Of a DNA stretch of 6,159 nucleotides, positions 1-5,961 are shown in pieces. The stretch's first letter is position 1. Each line of letters opens with the position of its first letter. A program made the translations under genes and the position numbers. The DNA comes from Chloroflexota bacterium (GTDB lineage: Bacteria; Cyanobacteriota; Vampirovibrionia; Obscuribacterales; Obscuribacteraceae). Below the pieces are notes generated by a model that did not search any database, had not been told where the DNA came from, and saw only the letters and a list, made by a program, of their open reading frames with translations. The stretch lies in the NCBI GenBank assembly GCA_005240105.1, contig SBAT01000292.1, positions 1 through 6,159 of the forward strand, in the 5' to 3' direction.

Positions 1-30
1 GTCGCAATGCTGCGTTCTCGCTGTTGCTTG

Positions 31-834
31 TTATCCGAATCTGGCTCCAACCAAGGCTTTGCCACAAGCGCAACCATTACGCTTCTCAGGGATTTTTTCA
101 ATCAGCTTCACAAGCATTGCCTGCAGTTTAGCTAAATTACCTTCGAATACTTTCACGACTTCAGCGTGGGAAACAGGCTCGACATCGCCAACTAGACCAG
201 AATCATAATCAGTAATAAGGGCAACATTAACGTAACAAATTTCCAGCTCGCGAGCCAATTGAGCTTCCGGATACTGGGTCATGTTGATTACTTCCCAGCC
301 CATGGATGTAAACCACTTCGATTCAGCCTTGCTGGAAAACCGTGGTCCTTGGATTACGACGACTGTTCCTTGCGGATGAACAGTAATACTTGCATCCTTG
401 CAAGCTTGGATAGCCAGTTTACGCATTTCGCCACAATATGGGTCAGCTGAAGAAACATGTGTGGCAATTGGGCCGTCATAAAACGTGTCAGCCCTTCCGG
501 AGGTTCTATCGACAAATTGATCACAAACAACGAAATGTCCGGGTTCAACATGCTTTTGCAGCGAACCGGCGGCACAGGGACCAATAATTCGTGTAACCCC
601 CAAGGACTTCATAGCCCAGAGATTAGCTCTGAAATTGACCTTGTGTGGCGGGTATTGATGACTGGAGCCGTGCCGAGGAAGAAACGCAACACGCTTGCCG
701 GCCAATGTTCCCACTACTATTTTGTCGCTAGGCGCACCATAAGGCGTCTCAATGACTCTTTCTTCCGCCTTGTCGAAAAGTTTATAAAATCCAGATCCGC
801 CAAAAACGCCAATTTCTACCGGTGAATTGTCCAC
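31..834 (-). CDS. mtnP: S-methyl-5'-thioadenosine phosphorylase (MTAP)
   Basis: Cleaves methylthioadenosine with phosphate to adenine and 5-methylthioribose-1-phosphate, the first step of methionine salvage and disposal of the polyamine by-product; cytosolic, trimeric in the family. Counting from the GTG start (267 residues, the usual family length), visible motifs are GGSGFY (12-17, phosphate-binding loop), RHG and HQYPPHKVN (54-67), GPCAAGS (85-91), QGPRFSSKAE (162-171), NMTQYPE (184-190) and TDYD (208-211). The Asp pair in TDYD is typical of 6-aminopurine (adenine) users, whereas purine nucleoside phosphorylases that take guanine carry Asn there, so MTAP is preferred over PNP; methylthioinosine phosphorylase is a less likely alternative. 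A CxCG pair lies near the C-terminus (255-258). The frame stays open to an ATG at 942, but GGGAG (845-841) sits 6 bases before GTG 834, and residues before it resemble no family member; ATG 852 is the other option and lacks a clear ribosome site. The hemerythrin gene lies upstream on the same strand, about 136 bases away. No other methionine-salvage genes are visible. Confidence 0.9.
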   Translation of the reverse strand: MDNSPVEIGVFGGSGFYKLFDKAEERVIETPYGAPSDKIVVGTLAGKRVAFLPRHGSSHQYPPHKVNFRANLWAMKSLGVTRIIGPCAAGSLQKHVEPGHFVVCDQFVDRTSGRADTFYDGPIATHVSSADPYCGEMRKLAIQACKDASITVHPQGTVVVIQGPRFSSKAESKWFTSMGWEVINMTQYPEAQLARELEICYVNVALITDYDSGLVGDVEPVSHAEVVKVFEGNLAKLQAMLVKLIEKIPEKRNGCACGKALVGARFG

Positions 835-840
835 AAGCCG

Positions 841-845
841 CTCCC
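841..845 (-). promoter_or_regulatory. Ribosome binding site that decides the mtnP start
   Basis: On the minus strand GGGAG is followed after 6 bases by GTG (834-832), which opens exactly where the MTAP family homology begins (VDNSPVEIGVFGGSG). The upstream ATG codons at 852 and 942 have no comparable purine-rich site, so the extra 36 residues of the longest frame are probably untranslated leader and promoter. Confidence 0.55.
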
Positions 846-891
846 GATTCATGCAAAGAGAAAAAACACCAGCAATTAAGCCGGCAGCCAT

Positions 892-900
892 ATAGTACCA
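892..900 (-). promoter_or_regulatory. Candidate extended -10 promoter for mtnP
   Basis: Read on the minus strand this is TGGTACTAT, an extended -10 element (TGnTAnnAT type) with no good -35 hexamer at standard distance. Transcription would begin near 885, giving a leader of about 50 bases before GTG 834. If real, it lies inside the spurious N-terminal extension of the mtnP frame and supports the shorter protein. It is a motif match by eye only. Confidence 0.3.
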
Positions 901-957
901 CCCTGGCAGCGGCCCAAATTTCTTGACAATTTTAAGGCGCACCTATTTAGTGGGCTA

Positions 958-969
958 TTGGATATCCAA
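958..969. repeat. 12-base perfect palindrome between hemerythrin gene and mtnP
   Basis: TTGGATATCCAA is a perfect inverted repeat beginning one base after the stop codon of the hemerythrin gene and lying upstream of the mtnP promoter candidate. With no loop it is a poor terminator and has no following T run, so a protein-binding half-site pair upstream of mtnP is the more natural reading. No function can be assigned from sequence alone. Confidence 0.35.
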
Positions 970-970
970 C

Positions 971-1402
971 TCAGCTCAAGACCTTCATTTCAAGTTGAGT
1001 CTGTACTTGTTGCAGATCCTTGGTAGTCAATTTTTCTTTGATTCGGCGGAAAAAGGTCTTGCCACAGAAGCGGCAGTGTTCATCAAATCTGCCGGCAATT
1101 GATTCCAACCCCTGTTCAAATCCCGGTTCGTCGACGTGGATCATAACCAGGTTGTCCATCTGTGAATTGAGTTCTTTTTCTTGATTGTTGAGAGTGCTCA
1201 GCACTTTGTGCATGCCGCTTTCATCTTTCAAATTGTTTACAAGCAAGTGCTCCTTTTTAAAGTGGTCCTTTATGGACTGCAAAATATGTTTAGACTCTTC
1301 AAATATGCGATCACGCGTCCATTTGGAGTAATTTTCAGTAGTCTCTTCAAGGCGTTTGGCAATGGCATTATGATCTTCGCTCAAATAATGAAAAACATTC
1401 AT
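971..1402 (-). CDS. Hemerythrin-like (HHE domain) protein
   Basis: A 143-residue, nearly all-helical soluble protein with the layout of hemerythrin HHE cation-binding domains, which hold a non-heme diiron centre and bind or sense oxygen, NO or iron. Candidate ligands are H11 (in EDHNAI), H47 and E51 (DHFKKEH, the HxxxE motif), H89 and H109. The last motif departs from the family: where HxxxE or HxxxxD is expected, the sequence is H109-C-R-F-C113-G, so a Cys replaces the acidic ligand and a CxxC pair (C110, C113) appears. No signal peptide or membrane segment is seen. The start is well supported: AAGGAG (1417-1412) lies 9 bases before the ATG. It is divergent from a stress-protein/ferritin pair, which suggests a role in iron or oxygen handling; that role is inferred from context. 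HHE family membership is fairly sure, the exact ligand set is not. Confidence 0.75.
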   Translation of the reverse strand: MNVFHYLSEDHNAIAKRLEETTENYSKWTRDRIFEESKHILQSIKDHFKKEHLLVNNLKDESGMHKVLSTLNNQEKELNSQMDNLVMIHVDEPGFEQGLESIAGRFDEHCRFCGKTFFRRIKEKLTTKDLQQVQTQLEMKVLS

Positions 1403-1566
1403 GGATACGAACTCCTTATTCAGTCTGCGATCAAGTAACGATGCGCATGCGTTCAGGTTAGTTCCGGAAGATAAGCTTTCTTTTCTATTAAATTTAGTGA
1501 GAAGGGAACCTTTGCCGGCAACAACTCACCTAACAAGCGAAGAATCTAAACTATGGGAGAATTGCC
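1403..1566. promoter_or_regulatory. Divergent control region between hemerythrin and stress/ferritin genes
   Basis: This 164-base spacer must hold the promoters for both divergent units. It contains two perfect palindromes, TTCCGGAA (1462-1469) and TTGCCGGCAA (1512-1521), whose centres are 51 bases apart, plus ATGCGCAT (1441-1448). TATTAA (1486-1491) in an AT-rich tract is a possible -10 on the plus strand, but no convincing -35 goes with it, and I could not define a clear promoter for the minus strand. Ribosome sites for both genes lie at its edges (AAGGAG at 1417-1412, GGGAG at 1555-1559). Confidence 0.4.
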
Positions 1567-2103
1567 ATGTCACAAGCAGTAATGTGCCTCGTATCCACTA
1601 CCGCCGAAGCAGAATGCTTGGTGAACTGTCTGCGTGAAGCAGGATTTAACACCAACGATATCTCAATGCTTCTTCCGGACATTAGTGGATCAAGAGACTT
1701 GAGTTATGAAAAACACAGCAAAGCCCCGGAAGGGACTGCCACAGGCGCCGGCGCTGGAGCACTTTTGGGCGGAGCTTTAGGCTTTTTGACCGGAACTGGA
1801 ACGGTTGTCCTTCCTGCACTTGGCTCACTTGTAGCTGCCGGTCCTATTGTTGCCGCCTTAAGCGTGGCCGCCGTGGGCACGGCTATCGGCGGGGTTGCCG
1901 GTGGACTTATAGGTCTTGGCATTCCCGAATACGAAGCTAAACAGTACGAAGGAAAAGTAAAGACCGGCAGTATTCTTCTGTCAGTGCATTGCACGAATGG
2001 CGAAATGACAAAACGTGCTGAACAAATCTTCAAGAGCGCCCATGGACGCGAAGTCAACCACGTTATGGAAGAACATGTAGCCACAGTCAAGAAAGCAGCC
2101 TAA
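1567..2103 (+). CDS. Glycine-zipper general stress protein, YflT/17M-like
   Basis: A 178-residue protein in three parts. The N-terminal 50 residues (MCLVSTTAEAECLVNCL, then GFNTNDISMLLPD) form an alpha/beta, ferredoxin-like module as in the YflT/general stress protein 17M family. Residues 56-118 are a Gly/Ala-rich hydrophobic stretch with repeated GxxxG spacing (TGAGAGALLGGALGFLTG, then AIGGVAGGLIGLGIP), likely two packed membrane helices. The C-terminal part begins with the typical PEYEAKQYEGKVKTGSILLSVH and ends in a charged helix. Such proteins are linked to general, cold or osmotic stress in other bacteria, but their biochemical role is unknown. GGGAG (1555-1559) sits 7 bases before the ATG. 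The ferritin-like gene follows after 12 bases with its own GGGAG, so the two are almost certainly co-transcribed. Family assignment is by motif memory. Confidence 0.7.
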   Translation: MSQAVMCLVSTTAEAECLVNCLREAGFNTNDISMLLPDISGSRDLSYEKHSKAPEGTATGAGAGALLGGALGFLTGTGTVVLPALGSLVAAGPIVAALSVAAVGTAIGGVAGGLIGLGIPEYEAKQYEGKVKTGSILLSVHCTNGEMTKRAEQIFKSAHGREVNHVMEEHVATVKKAA

Positions 2104-2115
2104 GGGAGATGAACC

Positions 2116-2643
2116 ATGAGTTTAAAAATGGTGGATAATCTTGCCGAAATTCGCAGGCAAGCTCGGGTCAACATTGAAAACGGACCTGTGACGGAAAACT
2201 ATCAGGCAGATCGCGATGCAGTGCTTCGCATGCTTAATGAAGCGCTGGCAACTGAAATCATCTGTGTTTTACGTTACAGACGACACTACTACATGTCCAA
2301 GGGCATCAACTCAGAACCAATCGCGCAGGAGTTTCTCGAACATTCCAATGCCGAACAAGGTCACGCTGACAAGCTAGCTCTGCGCATAGTTCAGCTCGGT
2401 GGAGAGCCGGATCTAGATCCTGATCAATTGTCTTCCAAGAGTCATGCCGAATATGTAGTAGGCAAAGATCTAAAAGACATGATCCGGGAAGACTTAATTG
2501 CCGAACGTATTGCCATTGATTCCTATAAACAGATGATCAACTACATACGCAATGACGACCCGACAACAAGACGCCTCTTGGAAGACATTTTGGCCAACGA
2601 GGAAGAACACGCCGACGAGCTATCAAACTTGTTGCAACATTAA
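2116..2643 (+). CDS. Ferritin-like diiron protein (bacterioferritin/Dps-like)
   Basis: A 175-residue four-helix-bundle protein of the ferritin-like superfamily, expected to oxidise and store Fe(II) or protect against peroxide. The diiron ligand pattern is complete: E47 (first helix, LATEIICVLRYRRHYY), E80 and H83 (second helix, NAEQGHAD), E130 (third helix, DLIAERIAIDSY) and E162 with H165 (fourth helix, ANEEEHADEL). A 30-residue N-terminal extension precedes the bundle. No heme-ligating Met can be assigned with confidence, so plain bacterioferritin is not certain; annotation as Dps-like or ferritin-like is equally fair. The start is set by GGGAG (2104-2108) 7 bases before ATG, only 12 bases after the stop of the stress-protein gene. 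With the divergent hemerythrin gene it forms a plausible iron and oxidative-stress group. Confidence 0.85.
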   Translation: MSLKMVDNLAEIRRQARVNIENGPVTENYQADRDAVLRMLNEALATEIICVLRYRRHYYMSKGINSEPIAQEFLEHSNAEQGHADKLALRIVQLGGEPDLDPDQLSSKSHAEYVVGKDLKDMIREDLIAERIAIDSYKQMINYIRNDDPTTRRLLEDILANEEEHADELSNLLQH

Positions 2644-2669
2644 GCCACCGCTTTGAAGCCCAAGAACCG

Positions 2670-2691
2670 CCCATTCCTAACGAAAAATGGG
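2670..2691 (+). other. Small inverted repeat overlapping the protease start region
   Basis: CCCATT (2670-2675) and AATGGG (2686-2691) are perfectly complementary around a 10-base loop and cover the ATG at 2687. No T run follows, so it is not a normal intrinsic terminator for the ferritin gene. It could mask the first ATG in mRNA or be chance, since a 6-base stem is short. Confidence 0.25.
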
Positions 2692-4132
2692 TAAAATGCT
2701 GATGGGTGATTTGCGACTGCCTCCTATTTGCAAGTGCTTGAGCGGGTTCTTCTTGAAACAGAAAAAATTATCGAAGACGGCCTGGTTAATTCTGGGCTTA
2801 TCAGTTCCCATAGTGGTTTCGTTGGCTTTGGGCGGCGCCAGCCTGCTAAATATCGGGCAGCTCGTTGCCGGAAGTCATTCAGCAGGCAGATCGTCCTCGG
2901 CTAGAGAGCTTGTTCAGAAGGTATTCAAAGGGGAAACCACGCCGGATTCAATTTATGACCGCGTGTGGCGCCTTATCAAGCAGGACTATTACGACACTAC
3001 TTATAACGGACAAAACTGGTCACGCTGGCAAAACCGCTATGGCGGCAAGTTGAATACTCTCGATGATTCTCATAAAGCAATAGAAACAATGCTTGCCAGT
3101 CTCGGCGATCGCTACACTCGCTTTCTAGACAGGGAAGCTTTTGATGAAGAAAAGACACAGATTGACGCACACTTCTATGGAATTGGTGTGCAGATTGGTC
3201 TTGACCGCAGCCAGCGAATAATTGTTATTGCGCCAATTGAAGGAACACCAGCTGCGCGCGCAGGGCTTATGCCTAACGACGAGATTGCCGAAATCAACGG
3301 CAAATCGACTAAAGGCATGTCCGTCGATGAAGCCGCAAAGCACATTAAGGGCCCACTTAATAGTAAAGTCACCCTTACTCTAGTACGTGCGAACAAGCAC
3401 CTGAAAGCAGCAATAATTCGTGCGCAGATACCGGTCAAAGCCGTCCAAACTGCCAAAATGATTGACGGTAATATCGGTTACATTCGACTGTCGAGTTTCA
3501 TTTCCGAACAAGCAACCGCTGAAGTAAGAGACGCACTGGCAAAACTGTCTAAAGCTAGAGGACTGATTCTAGATCTTAGACACAACCCAGGTGGTCTTTT
3601 GACCAACGCTATAGACATATCAAATATGTTTCTGCATTCAGGCAACATCGTTTCGACCGTCGATCGCGATGGTTACAAAACACCGGCTATGTGCGACGGG
3701 CGTCCGATATGTGATCTGCCGATGGTAGTTCTTATTGATGACGGCAGCGCTAGTGCTGCAGAAATCACAAGCGGTGCCTTGCGAGACAATGGGCGCGCCA
3801 CACTTGTTGGGCAGAAGAGCTTCGGCAAGGGACTGGTGCAAGGGATCAATCGTCTTGATGACGGCTCCGGAGTCAATGTCACGATTGCCAGATACCTCAC
3901 ACCTAATGACACTGATATCCACAAGAAGGGTATAGTGCCCGATATTCAAGTAGCACTCAAAGAAAAGGACTATCTGGCAGGTCGCGGTCCCTGGTGGTTG
4001 GACTTGCAAGATCCAGCCAAAGCACATTCTCCTGAAGAGAAGAAAGACGTGCAGCTCAATAAGGCCCTGGAAATTATTAAGACAAAGATTGGTCAAAGCA
4101 AGGGCGACCATTCTGTGGCAAGGGGCATATGA
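2687..4132 (+). CDS. C-terminal processing peptidase, S41 family (CtpA-like)
   Basis: A membrane-anchored or exported serine protease that trims or degrades envelope proteins from their C-termini. In the 481-residue frame: a hydrophobic signal anchor at about 31-62 preceded by KQKKLSK; an N-terminal domain with DRVWRLIKQDYYD and LGDRYTRFLD (about 88-150), a pattern typical of cyanobacterial CtpA; a PDZ domain beginning at GIGVQI (165-170) and running to about 245; and the protease core with LDLRHNPGG (295-303). The Ser/Lys dyad is S356 (in GSASAAEI) and K381 (in KSFGKG), 25 residues apart as in E. coli Tsp, and D367 matches its third conserved residue. The start is unsure: ATG 2687, 2696 and 2702 all lack a good ribosome site, while TTG at 2753 would give a shorter, classical signal sequence (MKQKKLSKTAWLIL). 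TAAAAT (2692-2697) could be a -10 favouring that start. The last codons overlap the next gene. Family certain; target protein unknown. Confidence 0.9.
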   Translation: MGKMLMGDLRLPPICKCLSGFFLKQKKLSKTAWLILGLSVPIVVSLALGGASLLNIGQLVAGSHSAGRSSSARELVQKVFKGETTPDSIYDRVWRLIKQDYYDTTYNGQNWSRWQNRYGGKLNTLDDSHKAIETMLASLGDRYTRFLDREAFDEEKTQIDAHFYGIGVQIGLDRSQRIIVIAPIEGTPAARAGLMPNDEIAEINGKSTKGMSVDEAAKHIKGPLNSKVTLTLVRANKHLKAAIIRAQIPVKAVQTAKMIDGNIGYIRLSSFISEQATAEVRDALAKLSKARGLILDLRHNPGGLLTNAIDISNMFLHSGNIVSTVDRDGYKTPAMCDGRPICDLPMVVLIDDGSASAAEITSGALRDNGRATLVGQKSFGKGLVQGINRLDDGSGVNVTIARYLTPNDTDIHKKGIVPDIQVALKEKDYLAGRGPWWLDLQDPAKAHSPEEKKDVQLNKALEIIKTKIGQSKGDHSVARGI

Positions 4133-4857
4133 GTCGAACAAATCCCTCCGGGTTGATAATTGCCGGCACTCAAGCCGGCTGCGGTAAAACTGTACTTATG
4201 ACTGGCATTGCAGCAACTCTTCAAGAGGAAGGGTTGAAGGTAAGAGCCATCAAACCTATAAGTTTCGGCAAGACTCAAGACGTTCATTCCGAATATTCAT
4301 TCTTGACGACCATTGCCCATACACCCTTGGATTACCAGGTCCAGTTTGCAGAACGACCAGGCGCCTTGAAGACCAGTCAATTTCAAGCAGCAATTAGGAC
4401 AGCTATTTCCGGTACCGATTCAGTATTAGTGGAATTACCGGGCAGCACAGCTACCCCTCTTTGTCTTACAGAAGGCACAGGTGAAGGTTGGCAAGATAGC
4501 GCCAATTTTGCCAAAGAACTTAATTGGCCGGTGATTCTAGTTGCCAAACTGGGCTCAGACAGCTTTGAACAATTATCCATACATGCCAATTATTTGCTTG
4601 AAAAAGGCATCGAACTTTTGGGCGTTGCCACGGTTATGACCGAACCGGATGCCAGAGCCCCAATTCAAATGCACCATGCCCTTAGCTGGGAAATGGCCAT
4701 TTCGGAAAAGATACGATCGCCATATCTTGGATGTCTAAAACATAGCCAGTCGATAAATGTTCAAACAGCCAATCAAGGCAATCTAATTAGGACGACTTCA
4801 GATGCCCTTGATCTCCTGCCAATTATCAAGGCCATTTCCATGCGGGTTGCCCTGTAG
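4129..4857 (+). CDS. Divergent BioD-like P-loop protein (dethiobiotin synthetase family)
   Basis: A 242-residue cytosolic P-loop NTPase. GTQAGCGKT (13-21) matches the BioD loop GTDTxxGKT, K42-P43 falls at the YKP lysine, and VELPGSTATPLC (101-112) aligns without gaps to the BioD VEGAGGxxTPLx segment, followed by a PVILVAKLG strand (134-142) and a LLGVATVM strand (163-170). BioD uses ATP to close the ureido ring of dethiobiotin from diaminopelargonate. Here the key EGAGG is changed to ELPGS and the Asp of the P-loop motif is Gln, so biotin synthesis is doubtful; a repurposed family member is possible. No other bio genes are near. Its ATG lies inside the protease stop (ATGA, 4129-4132), so translation is coupled to the S41 protease; AAGGGG (4120-4125) gives a ribosome site with a short 3-base spacer. 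Fold assignment is fairly strong, function open. Confidence 0.65.
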   Translation: MSRTNPSGLIIAGTQAGCGKTVLMTGIAATLQEEGLKVRAIKPISFGKTQDVHSEYSFLTTIAHTPLDYQVQFAERPGALKTSQFQAAIRTAISGTDSVLVELPGSTATPLCLTEGTGEGWQDSANFAKELNWPVILVAKLGSDSFEQLSIHANYLLEKGIELLGVATVMTEPDARAPIQMHHALSWEMAISEKIRSPYLGCLKHSQSINVQTANQGNLIRTTSDALDLLPIIKAISMRVAL

Positions 4858-4864
4858 AAGCTAG

Positions 4865-4904
4865 GTTGATCTAATTTACAAAACTTCCCAATGTGTTAAT
4901 CTAA
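4865..4904 (+). repeat. Pair of direct 10-base repeats upstream of the PPDK regulator gene
   Basis: GTTGATCTAA (4865-4874) and GTTAATCTAA (4895-4904) differ at one base and are exactly 30 bases apart, about three helical turns, just upstream of a TATAAA box. This geometry is what a dimeric or tandem-binding regulator, or UP-like activation site, would need. It could also be chance in AT-rich DNA. Confidence 0.4.
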
Positions 4905-4910
4905 CCGGCC

Positions 4911-4916
4911 TATAAA
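4911..4916 (+). promoter_or_regulatory. Candidate -10 box for the PPDK regulator gene
   Basis: TATAAA lies in the 67-base gap after the BioD-like gene. No standard -35 is found at 16-18 bases, so the promoter may depend on an activator, perhaps through the direct repeats just upstream. A start near 4923 would exclude the GTG at 4925 as a normally led start codon and favour ATG 4961. Confidence 0.35.
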
Positions 4917-4960
4917 CACCCCTTGTGGCGCGCCAGACATCTGGTGCAGAGCATGAGCAA

Positions 4961-5833
4961 ATGGCTATAAATTCTGCCAGCCCTTTTGAGGAAATTGCAC
5001 CAGGCGTGGATACTAAACTTCCCGTTGGCGAAAACGAACTCATCATTTTTACCCTGTCTGATTCATCGGGTGAAACTGCCGAAGCTGTGTCTCGGGCGGC
5101 ACTTGTCCAATTCCCGCCAGGCTACGCAACCATCTATCGTTTGCCGCAAGCACGCAGCTGCCAGCAAATAACCGAATTTGTCGAACAAATGGCAGCGGGT
5201 CGCGCAATTCTTGCCTATACGCTCGTGTTACCCGAATACCGTGAGACTCTTGAGCGCGAAGCAAAGAAATACAATGTCGAGACAATTGACCTAATCGGAC
5301 CTGTAATTGCCCGAGTGGGTGAACTCACAGGCGCTAAGCCTTTGGCCCAACCAGGTCGTTTGCACATGCTTGACGAAAGTTATTTCAAACGCATTGAAGC
5401 TGTAGATTTTGCCATTAGATATGACGACGGCAAAAACCCGGATGGCATTGTTCAAGCTGATGTGGTTTTGGTCGGTGTGTCAAGAACCAGCAAAACTCCA
5501 AATTCGATGTATCTTGCGCACCACTATGGATTGCGCCCTGCAAATATCCCCCTGGTCATGAATGTCGATCCGCCGCGCGCACTCTTTGAAGTGGACAAAC
5601 GCAAAATTATCGGCATGAGTATTGATCCGCATCTACTGCAAGACATCCGCTCTATTCGAGCAAGAGTTTTAGGCATGGCACCGGATGCCGAATATGCGGA
5701 CCTCGACCAGATACGTCAGGAAGTCCGTTATGCCAAAAATATTTTCCGCGAACTTGATTGCCACGTCATCGACGTGACATCAAAAGCGATTGAGGAGATA
5801 TCGAGTGAAATTTATTTACATCTCCGACAGTAA
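4961..5833 (+). CDS. Pyruvate, phosphate dikinase regulatory protein (bifunctional kinase/pyrophosphorylase, DUF299)
   Basis: Switches PPDK (or PEP synthetase in relatives) off by ADP-dependent phosphorylation of an active-site Thr and on again by phosphate-dependent removal of that phosphate. In the 290-residue form, IFTLSDSSGETAE (29-41) is the family's N-terminal signature, followed by the linker helix region; DDGKNPDGIVQADVVLVG (155-172) leads into the P-loop GVSRTSKTP (172-180), then HYGLRPANIPLV and the C-terminal IDVTSKAIEEISSEI. All expected blocks are present and uninterrupted. The frame is open from GTG 4925, but that codon has no ribosome site and falls right after a likely -10 box, so ATG 4961 is preferred; upstream AGAGC/GAGC is only a weak ribosome site. 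The gene directly downstream begins as PPDK, which identifies the substrate as PPDK rather than PEP synthetase by context. Confidence 0.88.
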   Translation: MAINSASPFEEIAPGVDTKLPVGENELIIFTLSDSSGETAEAVSRAALVQFPPGYATIYRLPQARSCQQITEFVEQMAAGRAILAYTLVLPEYRETLEREAKKYNVETIDLIGPVIARVGELTGAKPLAQPGRLHMLDESYFKRIEAVDFAIRYDDGKNPDGIVQADVVLVGVSRTSKTPNSMYLAHHYGLRPANIPLVMNVDPPRALFEVDKRKIIGMSIDPHLLQDIRSIRARVLGMAPDAEYADLDQIRQEVRYAKNIFRELDCHVIDVTSKAIEEISSEIYLHLRQ

Positions 5834-5961
5834 TTCACGAACACGAACTAAACGAAGCAAGAGCCGCGATGAGCGGGTCGCTGCAGAGTGGTAAGGGATG
5901 CCGGAAGGCAAGCGAAGGTGAAGCAAAGCGAAACCGGAGCGATAAATGAGAGGAACTAACA
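5834..5961 (+). other. Purine-rich, potentially structured leader before ppdK
   Basis: This 128-base spacer is strikingly rich in A and G on the plus strand, with recurring GAAGC/AGCGAA words (5854, 5911, 5920, 5927). It can form two hairpins: an arm at 5857-5884 with inner stem CCGC/GCGG around GATGA and outer GCA/TGC, and TGCC-GGAA-GGCA (5899-5910) closed by a GNRA-type loop. CCGG at 5901-5904 could instead pair with CCGG at 5934-5937, which would be a switch-like alternative. No T-rich tract follows, so it is not a plain terminator. AGGA (5951-5954) is the ribosome site of the next gene. I do not recognise a known riboswitch class. Confidence 0.35.

Noticed and set aside
457..825. Plus-strand open frame of 122 residues
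   Set aside because: It lies wholly antisense inside the well-supported mtnP gene and its translation shows no recognisable domain.
835..942. N-terminal extension of the mtnP frame with a hydrophobic stretch (GWYYMAAGLIAGVFSL) that could be read as a signal peptide
   Set aside because: MTAP is cytosolic, the family begins near the GTG at 834 which has a good GGGAG site, and an extended -10 motif lies inside the extension.
1401..1637. Plus-strand 78-residue frame across the divergent control region
   Set aside because: It overlaps the start of the stress-protein gene in another frame, spans the palindromes and has no family resemblance.
1704..2090. Minus-strand 128-residue Pro/Ala-rich frame
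   Set aside because: The Pro/Ala richness is the antisense image of Gly/Ala codons in the glycine-zipper gene.
3638..4141. Minus-strand 167-residue frame
   Set aside because: It is antisense to the conserved catalytic core of the S41 protease and has no domain signature.
4925..4960. GTG 4925 as start of the PPDK regulatory protein
   Set aside because: There is no ribosome site before it, it falls at the likely transcription start, and the added 12 residues lie outside the conserved domain; ATG 4961 is preferred though not proven.
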